A stretch of 64,000 bases of DNA. Source: Dipetalonema caudispina (lineage: Eukaryota; Nematoda; Chromadorea; Rhabditida; Onchocercidae). Positions 25,568-39,200 of this stretch are shown here, in pieces. A program made the position numbers and the translations under genes. The number at the start of each line of letters is the position of its first letter. Position 1 is the stretch's first letter. Location of the stretch: NCBI GenBank assembly GCA_013365325.1, contig JABVXV010000074.1, positions 62,001-126,000 on the forward strand, written 5' to 3'. The notes under the pieces were generated by a model that saw only the letters and a list, made by a program, of their open reading frames with translations, searched no databases and was not told the DNA's origin.

Positions 25568-28327
25568 TGAGCAAAGACATGTAAAATTTCAACTAGTGCT
25601 ATTTTTCGGCATCCTTCGTCTTTTTGGTATCATTGTTTTCTTCACACATGTAATTATTTGACTGATAGTGTTAAGGCTTTATCAAAATTTGCATCTGCTT
25701 CATTTGATAACATTTGAAATTGTTAATTCATTAAGCAATGATTTTTGATAATTGTAATTACATGAAAAATAATCAATGACACATCTGTCAGCATTGCTAA
25801 TCTAACTTATGTAATAAATGATAGACTATTGGCTATTAATTATGGAGGTAGTTGAGGTGTAGTTAAGTTAGGATTACCTTTGCAATTAATTAATCATTAA
25901 AATGCAATTAATACATACATCGCAGTTTATACAATAATCAGTTTCAGGATATAATCTTTTCCTCTTTCTCTTTCTTTTTATCTTTCTCCTTTTTACCCTT
26001 TTTTTAACTCTTCTTTAAATCTTTGTAACCTCTTTTTCTTTTGTTAATTTTATTATCTTTCTCTCTTTCACCTTTAGAAACTTCTTTTTTCTGGAATTTC
26101 TTTTATTTTATTTTATTTTTTTTTTTTTGAATAAATCAAAAATTTTACACTATATAGCTTACATTTGTTTCCATTTTCGATTATAATTGATCACTGAAAA
26201 TTCACTCTTTCATTATCATCACATCTGAATATGAAAGATTCTAATTATTACATCAATAATCATTTATGATTTCCATGCAGTACTGATAATACTAATGAGA
26301 ATAATATCATCATAAATCAAACACAATTATTCAGATTTATCTTTACTTGATTATCTGTTTTCAGTCTTGATCCCATTTTTATTAGGTTATTTTCTTGTAA
26401 CCTATATTCAGTTATACTTTTCATTAATTATTTAAATGAAACACTAATGAAATTACACTTCTTCTTTTTTGTTTTTTATTGAATTTTTAATTCTTTTTTT
26501 GATCAAATTTTTCTAAAAATGAATCAAATTTAGCAATGATTCTAAGTTATATTTTCACACAGTGCTGTATATTTCCCCAAAATATGCAATTCTAAAAGCT
26601 GAAATTTAGTGAATGATAAGTGTAATGAAAAGAAAATTGATGAGAAATCCTTTTTATTTTCATGCAAATAAACAAACTGATCTTTCGGGAAGATTTGATT
26701 GCACTCAAAATTCCAAATCCATCATCTGATAACTATTGATTTTGCTCAGATATCAATTGTATTTGCATATTATTAAAAAATTGCACTTTATATAGGCCAG
26801 AAATTGTACAATTTCGATATTACGATAACATTCATCTGTCGAATATTCCTTCATTATCCTACCTGCATTAGCTTTTCATAACAAAGTTGCTTATCAAAGG
26901 AGATCAAAAATTTTAATAATTGAAAAAAAAAAAAACAAAAACAAAAAATAATTTCAAATTTGTAAGAATAAAAAGAGGATCGATGAAGCTACAGTAACTT
27001 ATTTTCTCGCAACATATTTTTAACTTAATTTGAAATTGTATGATTGTTACAGAATGCAATAAGATTAAAACTAATAAGATGTGTGTTCATTGTAAAATCA
27101 ACAAGATTTAACTATTTTCAAAAAATTTTTTGAAAAAAATTCTTCTAAGGCTAATAAGTTTAATGAGCTTAGAATTTCAACTTCCTTCATTTAATCATTA
27201 TTCAATGGTTTGCTTAATCAAAAGAGATAAAGCTTAATTCATTTCAAAATTATTTTAAATAACACTAACAACAGACCTATTATATCATTTCATGTATTCA
27301 GTAAATGAAAAAATATTTGTTCAACTGATTATTTTTCATGTTATCCGTTGTTTTTTTTTTCTTTTTTTAATCATTATTTATCATTTTTATTTCATATTTT
27401 ATCGAAATATACATTTTTACACAAAATACATTTGCGCATTTTCTAAAGCTTTTGTATTTCTTCACTTTGTTAATTGTGAAATTTGAATGAGATATAATAG
27501 ATTATCAATTTTTGATAAATTATAAAAATATTTTTGTAACAAACAAAAGTAATTAGCTTTCCTCAAAAATTTAACCCATGAATTTTGCATTTAAAACCTC
27601 GTGGTTTTAATTCAACAATTTATGAAATAATGATATCGTAATAGAACTGTCTGCACCACAATGTTACACAAAATGATTAATAACAAGTTACACACTCGTT
27701 CTTACTCATTTATATCATCCGTTGGAACACGTAAAAATTTGCGAGAACATTTTCTTAAACAGATCATTAAAAAGAAAACGAATGATTTTAAATTTAAATG
27801 GCAAATTGAATCGAATTTTCATCTATACGATACAAGGAAATATGTCGTAATTTTAAAATTCCACTGCCTATTAGAAATATCCTCTCCTACAGTTTTTGTA
27901 TTTTCATTAAATCAAACAATATGTTGAACTTTTTTTTTTTCTCTTACTTAAATAGGAATTTGCTCCATCAAAGAGAAACAAAAATTTTTTGAAGCGTTAC
28001 TGAAATGGGAACTGAATATGATGCATATCAAAAAGATTGAATTTTATCTTTTCATCTGAAATACAATCACTGAATATTGGACAGATAGTTTCAGGCTTTT
28101 TTTTCTATGCCTATTCTTGGGATAATTAATAGAACAAAATTTCAAAAATTGCAAAACACAACAATAATTTTAAAAATGAATTACTTCAATGATTTTACTT
28201 TTAGCTATATCCAAAGTCTTTTGCTTTAAAAGTAAAAATTAGCGAAGTTATTGCACTTAAATCGATGTCAAAACATTCCCAATCCTTTCCTCACTTACCG
28301 GATGATATTAACGGAATTTCAACACTT

Positions 28328-28402
28328 GGCAAAGATAGGTTTCGATCCACTGACCTCTGACTTATGGACCCAATATGCTTTCATTACGCCACGCTTCTTT
28401 GC
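28328..28402 (-). pseudogene. Decayed initiator tRNA-Met copy
   Basis: Read on the minus strand, the stretch follows a eukaryotic initiator tRNA-Met: GTGGCGTAATGAAAGCAT for the D arm, a seven-base loop TCCATAA with anticodon CAT, AGGTC variable loop, and the initiator-specific T loop GGATCGAAACC. A GCAAAGA/TCTTTGC pair flanks it. The anticodon and T stems carry several mismatches, and the acceptor register does not fit cleanly, so it is more likely a pseudogene or a tRNA-derived repeat than a working tRNA. Confidence 0.5.
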
Positions 28403-30440
28403 ATTGCTACTGCAAATTAAATTTTTGAATTTTATTTTTTATTCTCCAAAAATTAGTGCAATCATCCTTAAGATATTTGCAAAATGGCTGCATATAATAA
28501 TCAGTCTGAATTTAATGCTTTAATCATAACATATCTATCTGATCACTGAAACGCAGAAGCACACACACGCGAATCTTTTTCAACCTAAACTACTTGATGG
28601 AAAACTTTTCCGCTGTACCTGCTAATATTAAAAATGCTATTTTTGAAATCAAAATTTTCTTCTTCCTTTTTCCCGTCATGTTGAATGGATAGATATCGAT
28701 GGATTTCGATGAAGTGAAAAAAAAAAAAGAAACGAGAAAGAATTTTGAAAAATGTTAATTCATGAATCTTATAGCTTAAGCGCTCATTGCACTCAACCAT
28801 AATTTTACAATACAAAAATAACTTTCTCAAATTCTTAATTAGATTAAAATAATGAAATAAAAAGTAAAATATCCTTGACTGACCACTTTCTAATTTTTCT
28901 TTCACTCTCTTTTTTCAAAATATCCAATTGCTTCAAAATTGTTTATAACTAATTTTCAAACAAATGAATTAGCCAATTGTCCATAGCACTAAATATTATT
29001 TTTTTTTTTTTATGATCTCATTTGATATTTGATCAAAATTAGATTGTAAATAAATTAAAAAAAAAAAATCTATACACTGTTTTTTATTTTCTTAAAAGTT
29101 ATACCGTATGAAAATACGGAATCCATTCGGTTAGTATTAGATGTAGTGAAAATTTACAATCAGAAAGTACATAGCTGATGATAATTTAAATTTTAGAAAA
29201 GGATAAAGAGTATATTAGAAATTTTAAAATTGAGTTCAAAGTTTCTTTCCTCAAGCCTATTAAGGTATGTATTCTCCAAATTTATTTCTTACGTTATTTT
29301 CCAAATTTATGCTTACGAATGTCTACGATTAAACTTCATGATTAAATTCAAATTTGTGATTTTAATCACAAGCAATGACATATAATAAAGTGTGGAAAAT
29401 GCAAAATTTTCTTTTCTCTTCCAATCTATTTATCTTCATATTCCAGTATTTCTTCCATGGAATTCCTGTAAAACATTTGACCGGAAAGAAAGAATTGATA
29501 ATTCTTTCATCACCAATGTTGCTCATTTTTTTCTTTTTCCATCTTATTGGCATAAATGTGTTTTCATTTTGAAAATTTCCTCAATTTAAAATGTATTTGC
29601 ATTGTTATTATCACAATTTTATGCATCATTTGTGAATTTTCAGAGATAATTCGCCATTTGCATATTTCCTTTATTCATCTATCACTTTAGAATAATTTCG
29701 CATGCTTTTCATTGTGTGTTGATGTCACAGATATAGTAACTCATTACTGTTGTTGATACTGATAATGATATAAGAATGGTTACTGATAATTCTTAACACT
29801 AAAAAGTTACTCCTAATATTGATGTATAGCAAGTTCGATCATATTAAAGCTTATAATTTTATTGCATACAGAATGTTTCTGATGAATTTTTCAAATAATA
29901 CAAATAGATATTATCATTGTTCAATAAATATTACATTCAGATAATTTCACTCCTAGATAGTACCACATTTACCTAGTATTATTTTTAAACTACATAAATG
30001 ATAGCTGATTTACTATCTTGTCATTATACGATATCAAAATTTATTGTATTGAAGAAATCAAAAAAAGAAAAATGATGATAATATTTGAAATATTTATCGG
30101 ATAAAATGACCATTAACAATTCATCAATCCAATCATTAAATTCAAACTATTCAAATATCATTTTCATTAATCAATGAGCGGTAACTTTCATCACAAATAC
30201 TTCTATAAATTAGCAAGACGATAGACGATAAATGTTAAAATTTATTATCAATGCAAAATGAAAAAAAAAAAAAAAAAAAAAGTGAATCTTTTACTTTGTT
30301 AGGAAATATTTAAATTGAAGGCGTGGTTTTTCTAATAGGTAAAAATATCGAGGCGGAGATATGAAATGGGTAAATGGATGATGATAATGATGATTGGGTT
30401 AGGAAGAAATCAACAGGAGTTTTGACAAAATGTTTTACTT

Positions 30441-30558
30441 AGGGAGGAGCCGGGGGGAGGCGGGGGAGGGGGGGGAAGAATAAGGAAAAGATGATAGGAG
30501 AAGGAAGAGGAGGAGAAGAAGGAGGAGGAGGAGGAAGAAGAAGAAGAAGAAGAAGGGG
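30441..30558. repeat. Purine-rich G/A tract with GGA and GAA repeats
   Basis: Almost every base on the plus strand is a purine: G-rich runs near 30450-30475, then GGA and GAA trinucleotides to about 30555. The minus-strand frame reads poly-Leu/Pro and is not coding. Such tracts can form triplex DNA, which is inference only. Confidence 0.85.
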
Positions 30559-30624
30559 TGTAAGATGAATTTTCATCAAGTGTCGAAGACGGGAGAGCTC
30601 CCTGTACATGAAAATGCGGGATAC

Positions 30625-30695
30625 CTTTCCTAATACTATCACCGCCAGTACCAATAGCGCCACGATCATTTTAATCCCAAAAGCATCTCGAAGGT

Positions 30696-30699
<4 letters not shown>
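30625..30699 (-). other. Possible minus-strand exon with hydrophobic leader
   Basis: On the minus strand an ATG at 30669-30667 opens MIVALLVLAVIVLGK, followed by GTATCC that could be a donor. The frame is also open upstream (CYLRDAFGIK) to the CTG repeat. The segment is GC-richer than its surroundings and reads like a signal or membrane segment. No partner exons were found, so it remains a candidate. Confidence 0.25.
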
Positions 30700-30736
<37 letters not shown>

Positions 30737-30905
30737 TATTAGTATTAGTAGTAGTAGTAGTAGTAGTAGCAGTAGTAGTAGTTGTAGCTGTAGTAATAGT
30801 AGTAGTAGTAGTAGTAGTTATAGTAGTTGTAGTAGTAGTTGTTGTTGTTGTAGTAGTAGAAGTAGTTGTAGTAGTAGTATTAGCAGTAGTAGCAGCAGTA
30901 ACAAT
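30694..30905. repeat. Trinucleotide microsatellite (CAG/TAG/TTG)
   Basis: About 210 bases of imperfect trinucleotides: eight CAG units, then mostly TAG with scattered TAT, TTG and CAG units. The minus-strand frame gives poly-Thr and is an artefact of the repeat. It lies next to the purine tract. Confidence 0.95.
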
Positions 30906-31220
30906 ATATATTTCCCTCATTCTCCATCATCATTTTCATTTCCAGCTTTTATTACTGGTAAGAGAAAACGGTGGAGAAAGGAGAGCAAAAGGAAATTTTC
31001 TAATTTAGGTAATAAGTAAATTAAAAAAGAAAAAGAGAGAAAAGAAGAAATAATTGAAACAATTATATCACTTTATTTAAATCTCTCAAAATATTCTGAA
31101 ATTTTGTAAAATAATCAGGTAGAAAAAAAGAAAAGAAAAAAAAAAAAAGGGGGAAGAGATAAAATTCATAAAATTCAACTGATCATATAACATCATTCAT
31201 TCGATCAATCCTTGGCACTA

Positions 31221-33183
31221 ATGCTTGAAGTACTAATGGAAATGGATCATATCATTTGTCGGTCTTCTATTGGTAGTCAAATCACACTGTGCATCACTTT
31301 ATATTATCGTTGGATTTTTACTGTATCGCATATAATACGTCTCAAATTTTACTGGCCAAAAATTGGATTATGGCTAAGTAATTTTAAAGCATTTAATAAG
31401 CATTATTACCACTGTTACTATTGCCAACATTACTGCAATCATCTGCAACGATACATCATTGTATTTATATTCTTTTTGGCCACTACTGCAAAATCGCATC
31501 CACTATCGAGGCCAGCAACGGTTAGCATTTTTTTTTTTATTTTTAATTCACAAAATTTCATAATTTTCTTCAAATTATCTCATGAATTTCTCTTAGAAAT
31601 TAACATTTTTAAAAGATTATTATTATTTATTTTATTTTTTTTTTTTTAAGCTTTAATATTTGCAAAAATCAGTTTCTTTTTTTCCTTTTTCCTTTTTTTT
31701 TTTCTTTTTTTTTCAAAGGAAAGAGACATAATTAATTATAGTCCTTGAGATTTTATTGTACAACAACATTCATCGTTTTTTTTTTTTTTTTTTTTTTTTT
31801 TCTTCAACTTATATAAAATTTGACTTTTCTTTGAAAAAACTTTGAAGTAATTTATTGATGAAAATATATGGTTGGTAATAATTTTGGTGCAGAAAAAGTA
31901 AATTTTCTTTAAGAAAGGATTTTTTTAAGATTTATACATTTGCTTCATTGCATTGCCACTAACTCCAACCTTTGTGTAATAATAAGGCCTAGTATTTCGC
32001 GCAATGCATTTTTGTCAATTCATTTTTTTTTTTTTCCACTAATTTTTCCTCGTTTTCCAAAATGTTAATTTGCTCCATTTATTCGTTCAATATATTATTA
32101 CCTATTCGTATCATCATTTTTCTATCCATTTCATTTTCTATTTCAAAACTGCAAATGAAGTTGAAGAAGAAGATGATGGTGAAAGAAGAAAAAGAAGTAG
32201 AAGAAGAAGTTGCCAATCCATTCATTCATTCATTCATTATAGCATTGAGTTTAAATTCAATAAATTATCAAAAATCCATTGCTAACGAAACTGCATGTTA
32301 TCAATGTAAGAACAAAAATCAGTGGTAGAAAAACAAAACAAAACAAAAAATTGAAGGAAAGTTCAAGAATACTGTTTTATTAATGGTGTAGGAATCATTT
32401 GTGTTCACCAATCAATGATGATTTATTGTAACTAAGAAAAAAATGAACTGCACATTAATTATGATCGTAGATCTAGTTGAATTATCCGTAATGACTAGAC
32501 CATTTTTTTTATCATCAAAAAACAGGAAATTGCTCATTTTTCCACCATCCTAAACAGACATCATATCATTTCACTATTTCTCCATAGTTTAATTTTTTTT
32601 TTTTTTTTTATTTAATTGAAGGGAAATTAAACAAGTTTTATTTTCAGTTATTTCCAAAAAAAATAATTTTTTTTTTTTTTTTTATTTTTTATTAAGGAAA
32701 AAAATAGGCTTCGATATGCAATATTTTTGAAAAAAAAAAGAAAAAAAAAAAGAAAAAAGGAAACGAAAATAAAATTTTTATGGAATAATTCGTAAAAATA
32801 GGCTTCGATATGCAATATTTTTGACATAACAGAAGGCTTCGATATGCAATATTTTTGACATAACAGAATATAATTTTAGCTAAAATAGTTGTTAGGTTAG
32901 TGTTGGCATATAAGTTAGAAGCTAAGAGAAGCAAACTATTAAACTCAAATTTATGTCGTTGATAATAAGCTAATAGAAGGAAAGATAACTATCCTGGATT
33001 GTAATTCTATGCAAGAATCCATATTATGAATCAAATTATAAATTATTTCAATGAAGGAATTCTTATGTCGTCAATCTGATAACGTTGATGAATGAGTAAT
33101 TGAAAATTGAAAATGCCACTATTGTAATCGTTACAAGGCCATTTCTTAACGATAACAATAAGATTTGTCCAATGATAGAAAAA

Positions 33184-33220
<37 letters not shown>

Positions 33221-36200
33221 CGAAAGAGACAATTATTTGAGTTAAGAAATGAGGAAAATTTTGAAGTAAGCTATAAGTTTTCTTCTTTTGCATATTTCAG
33301 AATTATTTGAAATCATTTTTGAATTTGTTAACTTCTAAATTTCTGACAGTAAATGTATGAGCCAAGTAGAAATTTGATATGCTATAAGATTTAATGAGAT
33401 AAACTTTTAAATGCTTCAATTTCTTCATAGAAATGTAATTGATTAAAAAGTGATAAGATTTAGCATCAAATTTTGTTGCTATTTCAAATTTTAAGTTTAA
33501 ATTATGTTAAATATAATAAATTTTATCAAATCAATTATACTATTTGGAAGTTATTTCTTCTTCTTCTTCTTCCTTCTTTTTGTCTCTCTCTCTTCTTCTC
33601 TCTCTCTCTCTCCCTTTCTCTTTGCTAACCACAGTAATTGGATAAGAGAATCATTAATTGAACCATCTGTAAAAATAATGGAAATGCTATAAATCATATT
33701 AAAGTAAAATGCTTAGTTATATGTATGTGTGTATGTGTGTGTATGTGTGTGTATGTGTGTGTATGTATGTATGTGTCTGTGTGTCATTAAGAATATATCA
33801 TTTCATTTTATCGGTGACATTTCATTGCCTTTTTCAATTGAATTCTTGTTTTATCATCAATTTCACAAATAGTTAATCACACGTACGTATTTATTGTTCC
33901 TATCTTAAAAAAAAAAAAAAAAAAAAATTTTTTTGTTTAAAAGCACAATATATTAATTGGCGCAAATCAGACTAAAATTATTCCGCACATGAAATTAAAT
34001 CGGTAATGTGCTATTATCAACTACGCTATTACAATAACTTCAATGCTTTTTCAACAATTTCGTACAATTTTAATTACAATCTTATAAGGTACAAATGATT
34101 TTGGCAAATTTCAAAAGCTTTTTTATAAATTATGCTCAGAAAAAAAAAAAAAAAAGGAAAAAAATTTATGAATTTATCTTTGAATATATTTTGTGAAAAA
34201 TTTAATTGTAATATTTGAAAAAAAAAAAAGGATGAAATTTTAACTATTTTAATCTTACTACTCGTATTGATCACAACAAGTAAATGTTAGAGAATTTGAA
34301 GTTCATCAACATTTGGACTTAGTTTATTTCATGTTTAAACACTAATTACAACAATCAATTAATTACTTAGAATTTATACATTATTCTCTCTTTTCATGAC
34401 CCTATCATAATATTCTGTTCGAAAAATCGTTGGGATCATTTGGAATTATGCTTTTTTGTTCGTTGTACAGTTTTAAGTGTATGTTGAATTTTAAAATTAA
34501 AAAAAAAAAAAAAGAAAATTTATAATTCAAATTTGAGATCAGATAGTGATCGCATACATCAGTCTGAGCCATTTCCTAATTTTCTTTTTTTTTTTTTTTT
34601 TTGTCAAAATGAGTTTACCTTTTTTTTTCCCACATTTCTCTACTTCACCATCAATCTAATTTAGCTAATTTATCAATTCATCTAGCAATGTTCCTTTTAT
34701 GACCTTTGGCCTCACTCTATGTAATTTCTTTTTTTTTTATGAGCTGAAATAAATGACACATACACACACATACATACATACACACACACACACAGACACA
34801 CACATACACACACATATTTACACAGTTATTCATCACTCATTACTTCTCAATAGACTAAGATGATAAGATTAATTACTTAATGAGTAGCTAAGAATATAGC
34901 AGTAATTTTAAGATTATATTGTAATGGTTATGTACATAATTGTTATTAGCTTAAAATGCTATGCTATGCATTATGCCATTAATATTGTCCCCAGTACTAA
35001 TTGATCATCTCAGTAATTAGTTCGATAATATAAAAATATTGATAGCGAATTATCGGAAAGTTAATCCGGAAATAAGCAATTTTGCAAGAAATATGTTTTC
35101 ACTTCTTATATTATGACTTTACTAATTATTCTTTTTACATTCATTAGTTTTACGCTTGAAATAAACGACAAAAGGTTTTTCCTCAAATTCGGAAATTTTT
35201 GTTTTTAATAATTTGAAAAGCATTGCCAATATTTCTTCAAATATATTTCTATTAGCATTAGGTAAAATTGTAATTGAAATGCTAACGGTAAATTTACATC
35301 AATTTGATTAATTCTCATATAAGCATAAATAAAAAAAAAAAAAATGTTTTTATGCTTATTGCATGAGATTAAAATTAAATCGATGAACTAGAGAAATTTT
35401 ATGTTCAAGGCATGGGTATGCAATTTTGAAGGTCTTTTGAATTTTTAGAAAATTTAACGCAAAAACGCCGCAAATGTGGTTTCAGATTGGTATTTTCCTC
35501 ACAAATTTATTACCACCAAACGATTCACAAATTCCATCAAGGTGATCTATTGGACACATCCAAAATTTAAAACATTATTCACTGGCTTATTTTGCTTTCT
35601 TTTATGCCAAACAGTTATATTTGCACGGAAAATAAATTAGAACGAAAAAGAAATTTTCATTGCCTTCTACAATATGTACGCATATATTAGTAGTAAAATT
35701 TGGAGAAAAAAAAAAAAAAGAGAATTTATAAAAATTAAATTATTTTTTTTTTTTTTAAAATTTATGTTCTAAAGCTTATTATAATAGTTAAATATAATTA
35801 TAATTAAAAATTTTACCAAGCACTTAGTGGAACATTTTTAAAGATTAGTCGTAGCCAAGAATGTATCGTATTACTTTTAGCTAGTTTTAACTAGTGGTGT
35901 TCATTAATCATTTTAAAAAATGATCATATCAAAACTTAAACATTTCTAAACTTCACATAGAGAAAGTTGATAATAGTAATGATAAATGAAACAAAAAAAA
36001 AAAAAAAAAAATAGAATTTAGTGTATAAAGTTTTGCTAATTAGTGAAAGTAAAAAAAGTATAAATTAATGGATAAACAAAAAGAAAGGTAATTTGAATGT
36101 GAAATATTTCAGTTAATGTTAGATGGGGACGATTTACATATGGCAGTTGATGTTGTCAACGATCAACAATTGATACCGATACTATCGAACTATCATTCCA

Positions 36201-39200
36201 CTCATCATTACACGGGCACATCAACTTACACTACTAGTAATAATAATATTAACAGTGATAACATTGATGATGGTACTGATAATGATGATAACAATGATGG
36301 TGATAATTTAAATGATGTACATAGGTATCATAGAACAACACGAATTATCAAAAGAAGGAAACGTTTTGGTAATTTTTACAAATCATTTTAATAATTTCTC
36401 ATTATTCATCATACAATTCTTCACCGCGATATCTCGTTCTTATCCAAGAAACGATAGTAATTTCGAAAGTATCATAATATGATAGGGAAGAAATTCATAT
36501 TTCATATAAATTTCATTGCTAGTCAAACAATGATAGCGCTATTAAAATGAATTAAATGGAATAATTAACAAATGAGTGCATAATTATTATTTATAAAATG
36601 TAATGATAGCATATAGCTAATGGATGATTTTTGATAATTTCGACATTTTTGTTAAAGTTTTTTTTACAAAAATGTAATTTATGCACAAATGTACTTAAAT
36701 GTGAAATTTATCTGAAAAAGAAAAAGATTATAAAATTATCAGTTTTATCCTGTTGATAAAATTGTTAAAATTTTTGAAAAATTAATGAACATTTCAAACC
36801 GTTCAATAGCATTGGACTTTTTTTTGGAATTTAATTTTAGCTACAGCTCAAACATCACGATGGGATAAGATGACATCGGATAATGTACTCAAATTAAAAT
36901 GGTTTATCAGTAGGTATACACGCGATATGCCACGTTCTGAAATCAGGTATTTTATTTATAAATTGAAATTGCATAAATGTTAAGTGTTTTGCGAGTTTCT
37001 GCAATGATCTTTTATTTAAAAATGAATTATTGATTTTTTTTTTTTTCATTTTTTTTTTTTTATTTTGAATAAATAATAAACGATAGAGGTGTTAAAATGA
37101 TCTAATAGGGTCATTGTTTAATTGAAATGATATTACAATTCATAGGAAAAATTTTCCTATCTTCTCATTCCTTTTTTTTTTTTATTCATTTTTTTTTTTT
37201 TTTTAAATGAATGACAATTTAAGCTTAAAAAGACCCTGACACGATTTACTTGTCAGTTCTACATTTCAAAAAAAGAAAAAAAGTCTCGTTTTTCTTTTCC
37301 TTCTCTTTTTTTTAAAGATAAAACCAGTTTTTCTGATACATTTATTCTTCATCATTTCTTTTTTCATAGATTTATCCCTCAGGTGTTAAAATGATAGGAG
37401 TAAAAATTTAACTTTTCCTCCCCAATTGTCGGATTAATTTAGGTCAACGAAACATATACACTCTAAATACTCGAAAATTAGAAAATTGGGCCAAATATTT
37501 GAATTAATTCGAATTAGGTGGAGTGTTTATGTGTATGACCTCGACGCTATCGCCTCATCGAAATAATATATGGTCAGCCGAAATTTCTCAAAAGGGATGT
37601 TTAAAAAAAAAAAAAAGAAAAAAGAAAAATATTTTTACAATTTTCGGAAAAATTCCAAAAATTTTGCTTAAATTTACAAAAATTACCCAAATGTGCAATA
37701 AATACTTTAAAATCATCAAACCATTGGAACAGCAGCATCTTATAAATGAAAAAAAAAAAAAGTATGAAGAAAAGGTAGTATGATATGCTGCTAAAGTTCA
37801 GTGAAAAATGCTAAAATTAAATTAACTAATTAAAACTGAAGGATCTGAAAAATTTCCCATTAGAAATGTTAAATTCTTTTACGGTCATTTGTCAACTATA
37901 TTTGTACTTCCACATTGTTTTCCCGATTAGACCATTGGAATATTTCAGATTACAAATCTAATTTTAGAAAACAAATATTCATTTTCTGATTTCAGAAAAA
38001 GAAAAATTTTTAAATATGTGAATTTTATTGAACATTGAAATATTAGACTATTTTAGTAACTGATAATAACCTTAGACTGATTACTTATCTGATACTTGCA
38101 TGTGATTTGTTTACTTCAATGAATCTCGTATTTGTTTGACGTTCATATTAGTAAAAAATAATTTATCTAACTTTTGGAGTTTTCAAAGTTTACATCTATT
38201 TAAAAAGTAGAGTACAGTGATATGATAGCAATCCTATCAGTTAATTTATCATCTAAACATCTAAATTAGGTTAGATTTGAATTTGGATCAGCATATGATA
38301 TCATTAAGTTAGTAAATTATCATACAGGATTAATTTTATCAATCGACAAATCAACTATTGTATTATATCGTAATGTAAAAAATATGCTTGATTTAAAATA
38401 ATATATCGATTAATCTAATCTTCCCCATCAAAGGCATCAATTCATCAAAGCCATATTGAATATTCACACACTGATAAGCTCCTTCAGATGCTTTTTTTTT
38501 TACCGCTTATATAATTGCATAGATATTTATAAAAAAAAAAAAAAAAAACTCTGCTTTACACAACGATTACAATAGCAATCATTTTACGATAGATGATGAT
38601 ACGTTCATTCTTCTCGGAGTGAAAAAATTCGTAAACATGGATAATTTTATGCATAATCTTTCTCAATTCCTATTAATGGATATGAATAAAATTTTATTCC
38701 ATTCTAAATGGAATAAATTTGCCATAAACCTTAAAGTGTTGGGAGTACGAAGATATCTATTTGATCGTATTTTTTGAAATTTTAACAATTTAATAATTTA
38801 CAATATTGGAAAAAATTTGAGAAATTTTTTGTTGAAAATGCTAAATCTATCATAATCATTTGTCTATTAAATTTACATTTCCATGAAATTCGTTCATACA
38901 TTGTTCTCATAATTTTCTTCACTTATAGATCAGTTATTCGGAAATCGTTTACAATGTGGTCCACGCAAACGATCATTAATTCAATGCCATCCGTAAAGCT
39001 TCAATTTGAGGAAGCTGCATATGAAGGTGATGCCGATATTGTAATCCTCTGGGCAGAAGGTGATCATGGTGATGCTTATAAATTCGATGGTACCGGTAAT
39101 CATACCAATATTTTAGCTCATACATTTTATCCGACATATCAGGAAGATGGTCATCTAAATGGTGACATTCATCTTGGTTAGTATTTCGATATCTCTCTTT

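Larger units (their letters stand above)
24587..31220. other. Long gene-poor region
   Basis: No intact gene was found between dynamitin and the metalloprotease gene. The stretch is AT-rich with many homopolymer runs. It contains a diverged tandem duplication at 25403-25567, a decayed tRNA copy at 28328-28402, purine-rich and trinucleotide repeats at 30441-30905, and a possible minus-strand exon at 30625-30699. Part of it may be intron of a minus-strand gene. Confidence 0.5.
31521..36112. other. Proposed long first intron of the metalloprotease gene
   Basis: This is AT-rich DNA with very long poly-T and poly-A runs, three copies of a short repeat at 32706-32866, CT tracts near 33572-33622, and GT/CA microsatellites at 33721-33784 and 34756-34821. 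I searched it for a propeptide exon with a PRCG motif and saw none. If the first exon is wrong, this is intergenic DNA. Confidence 0.4.

Noticed and set aside
27661..27927. Plus-strand frame of 88 codons in the gene-poor region
   Set aside because: AT-driven composition, no signal peptide, domain or splice context.
30666..30920. Minus-strand poly-Thr frame
   Set aside because: It is a translation of the trinucleotide repeat.
32062..32328. Plus-strand frame with Lys/Glu-rich stretch
   Set aside because: It is driven by GAA repeats inside the proposed metalloprotease intron, with no fitting splice sites or homology.
36113..36368. Asn/Asp-rich segment considered as a non-coding repeat
   Set aside because: It has proper acceptor and donor sites, correct phase and leads into RRKR and the catalytic domain, so it is kept as an exon.
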